Assembly (NCBI GenBank): GCA_002424575.1
Contig: DIKN01000081.1
Coordinates: 1-13,684 of the forward strand
From: Acholeplasmataceae bacterium UBA5617
GTDB lineage: Bacteria; Bacillota_I; Bacilli_A; Acholeplasmatales; Acholeplasmataceae
Direction: 5' to 3'
Length of the DNA stretch: 13,684 nt
Shown here: one piece after another, positions 7,117 through 10,983 of the stretch
Numbering within the stretch: the stretch's first letter is position 1
Layout of the letters: every line of letters begins with the position of its first letter
Notes under the pieces: generated by a model
What the model was told of the DNA's origin: nothing
What the model saw: only the letters and a program-made list of their open reading frames with translations
The model's database searches: none
Translations under genes and position numbers: made by a program

Positions 7117-8403
7117 CTAGAGATTGAGATAAGGTCTTCCTGTTCCGTTTTGAAGCCATAATGGATTAGATGTAAAGTTGAGATAGAATGTGTTCCACCA
7201 TGATTGAGTGGGTAATGCTGTCGCATTGACAAGCTGTGCCATTTGACCGGTTGGTGTCACATTCGTATAGGTGATCGCGCCACCAATGTTTCGATACGCG
7301 ACGAACGAGTGGAAGGAATTGCTCACAGTTGCAGCCGTTGCTCCCTGACCCGAAATCGTTCCAATATCATTTCTGCGTGCATCAAGCCGTGTGTAAAGAC
7401 TTCCCGTGTAAAAAGCATGGGTAACCGATACATTGGCGGCTGTTGAACCGTTTGAGCCAATGATTCCACCGAGGTAACGGTTTGAGTATTGATTGATGTT
7501 AGCGCCTGTAACAAATGTGTTTTCAAAGATTGCTTCAACGATTGCGCGATTGACAGTCAATCGTGCTCCAGAGACGAGTTGACCGATTAGGCCACCCGCA
7601 TTGGATGCTGAATTTTGATTTTGAGCGAGGTTTGAATGAATTTCCCCGATAAAATCGACATCAGTGATATGAACTTCGGCACCCGATGTACCCACACGCC
7701 CAACCAAACCACCCACACTGCTTTGATGATTATAGACTTTGAGCTGTTGAACTTTGATGTTGGTTAAATTGACGACCGTCCCACTGTTGATGACACTTCC
7801 TACTAAACCTCCGACACCGCTCGTATGTGTTCCTTGAACCGTTGAATTGATGACTTTAATATCGGAGAGTGTTGTTGTACCTGATTGAGCTTCTCCAATC
7901 AATAATCCAGATCGTTGGTTGCTCCCGGTTAAATTGGACACAACGTTTACATTTTCAAGTGTCAGTTTGTATATGGTTGAACCTTGAGAGCGAGGAAAAA
8001 TACCATTATATGCGTACAGAGTATTGATGCTTGTATTGGTAATGGTTAAATTGATCAATTTTTTACCGTTGCCATTTAGTGTTCCACGGAAAATGACTTC
8101 ATAGTTCGATGCATCATAATTCCATGGAAATCCTGTAAAATCGATGTCATTAGCAAGATAATATTGATCGGTCAATGCGCTGTCTGTTTTTGTAGCAAAT
8201 GTATAAAATTCACTTGCTGTAAAGATGGGGATTCCCCAATCACCAATGGGCACAGTCCCAATACCGCTGCCTGAATGTCCTGAAACTTCTGATGCCCAAA
8301 ACGCAAAAGACAGCCCGAACGAAAAAAGGGCATTAATGGCAATCAGTATGGAAATAATCAAGCGTTTGTGTTTTTTAATGATTGTTTCTCCTTTTTTATG
8401 CAT
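7117..8403 (-). CDS. Secreted GLUG-type beta-helix surface protein B
   Basis: A 428-residue paralog of the protein at 3458-4720. It has a signal peptide (KKHKR then a hydrophobic core ending SFA at residue 34), the identical FWASEVSG segment, TASEF, and DIDF with FRGTLNGNGKKL (about 70-115). Beta-helix repeats follow with GLUG-type turns (VGGLVGSV, VGGLVGRV, AGGLIGQL, LGGIIGS), ending QSWW and GRPYLNL. GLUG-type domains occur in large bacterial surface adhesins. There is no LPXTG or C-terminal hydrophobic anchor. The start is uncertain: the ATG at 8403 has no SD and lies about 2 nt from the predicted transcription start. An AAGGAG inside the reading frame (8391-8386) is placed to use ATT at 8377. 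It is co-transcribed with the membrane protein downstream. Confidence 0.8.
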   Translation of the reverse strand: MHKKGETIIKKHKRLIISILIAINALFSFGLSFAFWASEVSGHSGSGIGTVPIGDWGIPIFTASEFYTFATKTDSALTDQYYLANDIDFTGFPWNYDASNYEVIFRGTLNGNGKKLINLTITNTSINTLYAYNGIFPRSQGSTIYKLTLENVNVVSNLTGSNQRSGLLIGEAQSGTTTLSDIKVINSTVQGTHTSGVGGLVGSVINSGTVVNLTNIKVQQLKVYNHQSSVGGLVGRVGTSGAEVHITDVDFIGEIHSNLAQNQNSASNAGGLIGQLVSGARLTVNRAIVEAIFENTFVTGANINQYSNRYLGGIIGSNGSTAANVSVTHAFYTGSLYTRLDARRNDIGTISGQGATAATVSNSFHSFVAYRNIGGAITYTNVTPTGQMAQLVNATALPTQSWWNTFYLNFTSNPLWLQNGTGRPYLNL

Positions 8404-8411
8404 TTGTTTAG

Positions 8412-8419
8412 ATTATATC
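8412..8419 (-). promoter_or_regulatory. Extended -10 of the beta-helix B operon
   Basis: The minus strand has TGATATAAT, a perfect TATAAT (8417-8412) with TG one base upstream. No good -35 is seen; the -35 zone (about 8435-8440) falls inside the palindrome at 8430-8447. Transcription should start near 8405, almost at the ATG at 8403. Confidence 0.65.
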
Positions 8420-8429
8420 ATATTTTAAA

Positions 8430-8447
8430 ACACATCGAAAGATGTGT
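8430..8447 (-). repeat. Palindrome over the -35 zone of the beta-helix B promoter
   Basis: ACACATC-TTTC-GATGTGT on the minus strand is a perfect 7-bp inverted repeat with a 4-nt loop, followed by TTTT. It lies between the nusG terminator and the -10 at 8417. It could be a second terminator after nusG or an operator for the surface protein gene. The sequence does not decide between them. Confidence 0.55.
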
Positions 8448-8458
8448 ATTCTTTGAAA

Positions 8459-8484
8459 AGAAAAAAGGCGAGTTTATCGCCTTT
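8459..8484 (-). terminator. Intrinsic terminator after nusG
   Basis: AAAGGCGA-TAAAC-TCGCCTTT is an 8-bp perfect stem, followed by TTTC and more T residues on the minus strand. It begins inside the nusG stop codon region and ends the rpmG-secE-nusG transcript, so rplK depends on its own promoter. Confidence 0.92.
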
Positions 8485-9022
8485 AAGCTTCTTTGACATC
8501 GTGAACATCAACTTCTGTGGGGGTTGCTCGACCGAAGAGATCTAAATCGAGTGAAAGTTTTTCTTGGTCATCATCCACGCTGGTGACAACACCTTTCATA
8601 CCCAACCATGTGCCATTGATGACTTCAACGGTTTTATTCAAGAGGTGCTTCCATGTGGGCTTGCTGATGATACCAACCTTGAGTAAAATCTGGTTAATTT
8701 CGTCTGGAGCAAGTGGAACAGGTTTTGTTCCTCCCCCTGAAGATCCTAAGAAACCGGTGACACGCGGTGTATTTCTGACGACGAACCATGATTCGTCGGT
8801 TACAATCATTTCAACAAAGACATACCCCGGGAAGAGTTGTCTAACTTTTTCTTTTTCTTTACCGTCAGCCTTCTTTTCAATGACTGTTTCTTCAGGGACG
8901 ATGACACGGAAAATGTAGTCGGACATCCCCATACTTTCGACACGTCGCATCAAGTCACTCTTGACGGCATTTTCATAACCTGAGTAGGTCTGAATAATGT
9001 ACCATCTGACCTTTTGCGTCAT
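8483..9022 (-). CDS. nusG: Transcription termination/antitermination factor NusG
   Basis: The 179-residue NusG binds the RNA polymerase clamp and supports processive elongation, pausing and coupling to ribosomes. The N-terminal NGN domain (about 5-115) shows RWYIIQTYSGYE, FPGYVFV (64-70) and VRNTPRVTGFLG (82-93). The C-terminal KOW domain (about 125-179) shows NGTWLGMKGVV and FGRATPTEV (163-171). The KOW loop lacks the more common DGPF, having NGTW instead. The ATG at 9022 overlaps the secE stop as ATGA, so translation is probably coupled. The usual Bacillota neighbour rplK is displaced by about 5.5 kb. Confidence 0.98.
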   Translation of the reverse strand: MTQKVRWYIIQTYSGYENAVKSDLMRRVESMGMSDYIFRVIVPEETVIEKKADGKEKEKVRQLFPGYVFVEMIVTDESWFVVRNTPRVTGFLGSSGGGTKPVPLAPDEINQILLKVGIISKPTWKHLLNKTVEVINGTWLGMKGVVTSVDDDQEKLSLDLDLFGRATPTEVDVHDVKEA

Positions 9023-9441
9023 AGAATTTCACCGACGAGTAAGGTTGTAATCAGGAGATTGAAAAGTAAGATGAAACCTGTGAGTAAGAATAAGAAGATC
9101 AAGGTGCGAACCGCATGGTCTAAGAACTTAGGGAATGTTGGCCATGTGATTTTCTTGAGTTCAGGAATGGCAGGTAAAAAGAAAGGATAAATGACAAGGG
9201 CTAAACCAAATAATGAAATGGCAAATAATACCCAAGCAAAGATAATCCCGTTATTGCCTTGTCCTAAGACGGGGAAGTTTTCATTGATTTCAAGGAGTGA
9301 ATTCCCGCTGATGATCATCAGGGCTAACGCACCCGAAAGGGTTGCTAAAATCCCGAGTAACAGGTTCTCCCATTTGTATTCTGTGGTTAATACTTCAAGC
9401 AATTTGCTCTTTTGCTCGACTTGTTTCTGCTTGATTGCCAT
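9019..9441 (-). CDS. secE: Preprotein translocase subunit SecE (three-TM form)
   Basis: A 140-residue SecE, the clamp subunit that stabilises SecY in the SecYEG channel. The conserved cytoplasmic hinge ELKKITWP (94-101) and following membrane helix (about 110-136) are the essential SecE core. Two more hydrophobic segments precede it (about 27-45 and 65-88). Many Bacillota SecE proteins have about 60 residues and one helix; this one has the three-helix layout known from E. coli. The ATG at 9441 follows AGGAGG, and that SD overlaps the rpmG stop codon. It overlaps nusG by 4 bases. Identification is firm by motif and position. Confidence 0.94.
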   Translation of the reverse strand: MAIKQKQVEQKSKLLEVLTTEYKWENLLLGILATLSGALALMIISGNSLLEINENFPVLGQGNNGIIFAWVLFAISLFGLALVIYPFFLPAIPELKKITWPTFPKFLDHAVRTLIFLFLLTGFILLFNLLITTLLVGEIL

Positions 9442-9455
9442 AGTTGTTAAGCCTC

Positions 9456-9605
9456 CTATTTACTTTCCTTGTGTAAGGTATGTTTGTTACATTTTGGACA
9501 AAACTTTTGGGTTTCGATCCGTTCTTTTTGAGTCGCTTTATTCTTTGTTGTTGTATAATTACGGCTCAAACATTCACTGCAAACTAAAATTATTTTCTCG
9601 CGCAT
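9456..9605 (-). CDS. rpmG: 50S ribosomal protein L33
   Basis: A 49-residue ribosomal protein that was found by reading the gap upstream of secE. It begins MREKIILVCSEC and ends KHTLHKESK. Two Cys pairs (C9/C12 and C36/C39) mark the zinc-binding form of L33, and RNYTTTKNK is the usual family core. Bacillota often carry zinc-dependent and zinc-independent L33 copies, which permits zinc-linked regulation; no second copy is in this window. The gene lies in the standard rpmG-secE-nusG order. Its ATG at 9605 overlaps the stop of a possible 7-codon leader reading frame as TAATG, and its SD is inside a small hairpin. Confidence 0.95.
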   Translation of the reverse strand: MREKIILVCSECLSRNYTTTKNKATQKERIETQKFCPKCNKHTLHKESK

Positions 9606-9611
9606 TAAAAA

Positions 9612-9625
9612 ACCACCTCTGTGGT
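9612..9625 (-). promoter_or_regulatory. Small hairpin holding the rpmG ribosome binding site
   Basis: ACCAC-AGAG-GTGGT on the minus strand is a 5-bp stem whose loop and 3' arm contain the rpmG SD (GAGGTGG), followed by TTTTTT-A-ATG. The helix would partly hide the ribosome site and also resembles a very short terminator. Regulation is inferred only from this overlap. Confidence 0.4.
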
Positions 9626-9638
9626 CATTCGCAAATGT

Positions 9639-9667
9639 ATTTTAACACTTACGATTGACTAAGTCAA
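9639..9667 (-). promoter_or_regulatory. Promoter of rpmG-secE-nusG
   Basis: TTGACT (9667-9662), a 17-nt spacer and TAAAAT (9644-9639), with TG one base upstream of the -10. The -35 lies inside the perfect palindrome TTGAC-TTA-GTCAA (9667-9655). It is placed just after the sigma factor gene. Confidence 0.85.
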
Positions 9668-9678
9668 CTACCTATTTA

Positions 9679-10185
9679 TTATAACACAATTTTATACTTT
9701 GACTTGATACGATAAATCGCATTATAGATTTGTTTTGTTTGATATCCCGTTTCTTTTGCAATCGATGCAACCGATTGTCGTCTGACAAAATATCGATCAT
9801 GAACATCTGATTCCAATTCAGAGTCAAAGGATAGATACGGGGTCTCTTCTTCAAACAAAACAGTGTCTTTGATAAAGTCCGTGGTCTCATAGAGCTGATA
9901 GTCAGGTAGACCTCTGATCAACCCATAAAAATGACGCTTCAAAATCAATTCAAAATATCGGGTAAAACATTTGTTATACTTTTCGTTGAAGGATTGGATC
10001 GCTTTAAAAAGTATCAATAATCCCTCTTGATGAAAATCATCATGTTCTTTTTGCTCAAGATGAAGCGCATGAACCTGTTTCCAGATGAACCTTTGGTATT
10101 TTTGATACATAAATGCTAGCGCATGCTCACAACCATCGGTTTGAATCAAATAGATCAGTTCATAGTCGTTCATCACATAGATCAT
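9679..10185 (-). CDS. SigH-like RNA polymerase sigma factor
   Basis: A 168-residue sigma-70 family protein in the position that sigH holds in Bacillus (before rpmG-secE-nusG). Region 2 (about 15-92) contains DFHQEGLLILFKAIQSF, which binds core polymerase and the -10, followed by RYFELILKRHFYGLI. Region 4 (about 125-165) is a helix-turn-helix with SVASIAKETGYQTKQIYNAIYRIKSK. The linker is short, so the protein is about 50 residues smaller than B. subtilis SigH. The ATG at 10185 overlaps the rlmB stop as ATGA, which supports coupling and this start; a second in-frame ATG lies at 10173. SigH-type factors drive competence or transition-phase genes in relatives; the target set here is unknown. Confidence 0.82.
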   Translation of the reverse strand: MIYVMNDYELIYLIQTDGCEHALAFMYQKYQRFIWKQVHALHLEQKEHDDFHQEGLLILFKAIQSFNEKYNKCFTRYFELILKRHFYGLIRGLPDYQLYETTDFIKDTVLFEEETPYLSFDSELESDVHDRYFVRRQSVASIAKETGYQTKQIYNAIYRIKSKYKIVL

Positions 10186-10883
10186 AACTGTTCTTTCGCT
10201 TTATACATCATCAGTGCAGCGGCTACGCTCACATTGAGCGAATTGATTTTACCGTGCATCGGAATTTTGACTAAGAGATCACAATTTTGTTTCACCAAAG
10301 GGCGAATGCCTTCACCTTCGTTACCCATCACAATGGCTAACGAAACCGCTTTGGGTAAATCATCATATGTTTTATCGGTGTTCCCATCGGTACCAACAAC
10401 CCAGACGTGATGCTTTTTGAGTTCCATGATAGCTTGATTGATGTTGGGGACCAAGATCACTTTCACGTGTTCAATCGCACCTGATGAAACTTTTGCTACG
10501 GTTGCAGTTAAGGGAACCGCATTTTTCTTACTCATGATGATGCCATCAAGCTGAACAGCTTCTGCCGTGCGCATGATCGCACCTAAATTGTGAGGATCTT
10601 CAATACCATCCAAAATCAGAAAGAGTTGTTTCTTGTTGATATCAAGGACATCTTTTAAATCATATGTTTGATAATCTTCAACGTCAGCGACCACCCCTTG
10701 ATGGAGGGCGTCTTTCGTCATTCGATTCAGTTCATTTTTAGATGTTTTTCGGAAGGTGACATGTCGATCACTCAAAAACTTTAAAAAAGCTGTATCATTG
10801 GTTTTATCGTCGAGATAAAGCTGGTCGATTCTTCGTTTTGCATAAATCGCTTCTTTGATGACATTTTTTCCATAAATGAGCAT
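10182..10883 (-). CDS. rlmB: 23S rRNA (guanosine 2'-O) methyltransferase RlmB
   Basis: A 233-residue SPOUT (TrmH-family) methyltransferase that modifies a guanosine ribose in 23S rRNA. The N-terminal substrate-binding domain begins IYGKNVIKEAI. The knotted catalytic domain has motif 1 DPHNLGAIMRTA (96-107), motif 2 MGNEGEGI (186-193) and motif 3 IPMHGKINSLNVSVAAA (207-223), with N99, R105 and the motif 3 Ser/Asn pair intact. The ATG at 10883 follows AGGGA. Relatives sit between mrnC and sigH. Here a P-type ATPase lies upstream and yacP (often next) is absent. It overlaps the sigma factor gene by 4 bases. Confidence 0.95.
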   Translation of the reverse strand: MLIYGKNVIKEAIYAKRRIDQLYLDDKTNDTAFLKFLSDRHVTFRKTSKNELNRMTKDALHQGVVADVEDYQTYDLKDVLDINKKQLFLILDGIEDPHNLGAIMRTAEAVQLDGIIMSKKNAVPLTATVAKVSSGAIEHVKVILVPNINQAIMELKKHHVWVVGTDGNTDKTYDDLPKAVSLAIVMGNEGEGIRPLVKQNCDLLVKIPMHGKINSLNVSVAAALMMYKAKEQL

Positions 10884-10921
10884 AAGTGATTTCCCTTTCT
10901 TATGGATGTATCATGGTTGTG

Positions 10922-10949
10922 ATTATCAATCCATGACATACATTGTAAA
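10922..10949 (-). promoter_or_regulatory. Promoter of rlmB and the sigma factor gene
   Basis: TTTACA (10949-10944), a 16-nt spacer and GATAAT (10927-10922). Two copies of TCATGGATT (10958-10950 and 10936-10928), 22 bp apart, flank the -35, and a related CCATGAT lies at 10916-10910. The promoter is well supported; the repeats as an operator are only a suggestion. Confidence 0.6.
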
Positions 10950-10960
10950 AATCCATGATA

Positions 10961-10980
10961 AAGGGCGCACGAGCGCCCTT
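10961..10980 (-). terminator. Hairpin terminator after the P-type ATPase
   Basis: AAGGGCGC-TCGT-GCGCCCTT is an 8-bp perfect, GC-rich stem 3 nt past the ATPase stop codon. The T run after it is interrupted (TATCATGGATTTTT), so termination may be less efficient than at the other sites here. Confidence 0.72.
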
Positions 10981-10983
10981 CAG

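Noticed and set aside
3458..8403. Composite mobile element bounded by the two paralogous genes
   Set aside because: The paralogs are in the same direction, but no transposase, integrase, terminal inverted repeat or target duplication was seen, and the bodies have diverged too far for a recent duplication.
9191..9658. Plus-strand open frame of 155 codons opposite secE and rpmG
   Set aside because: It is antisense to firmly identified genes, has no SD or family-like sequence, and its composition looks like a shadow of secE and L33.
9655..9690. Divergent plus-strand promoter at the TTGACTAAGTCAA palindrome
   Set aside because: The palindrome puts TTGACT on both strands, but the nearest plus-strand TATAAC needs a 19-nt spacer and would only read antisense to the sigma factor gene.
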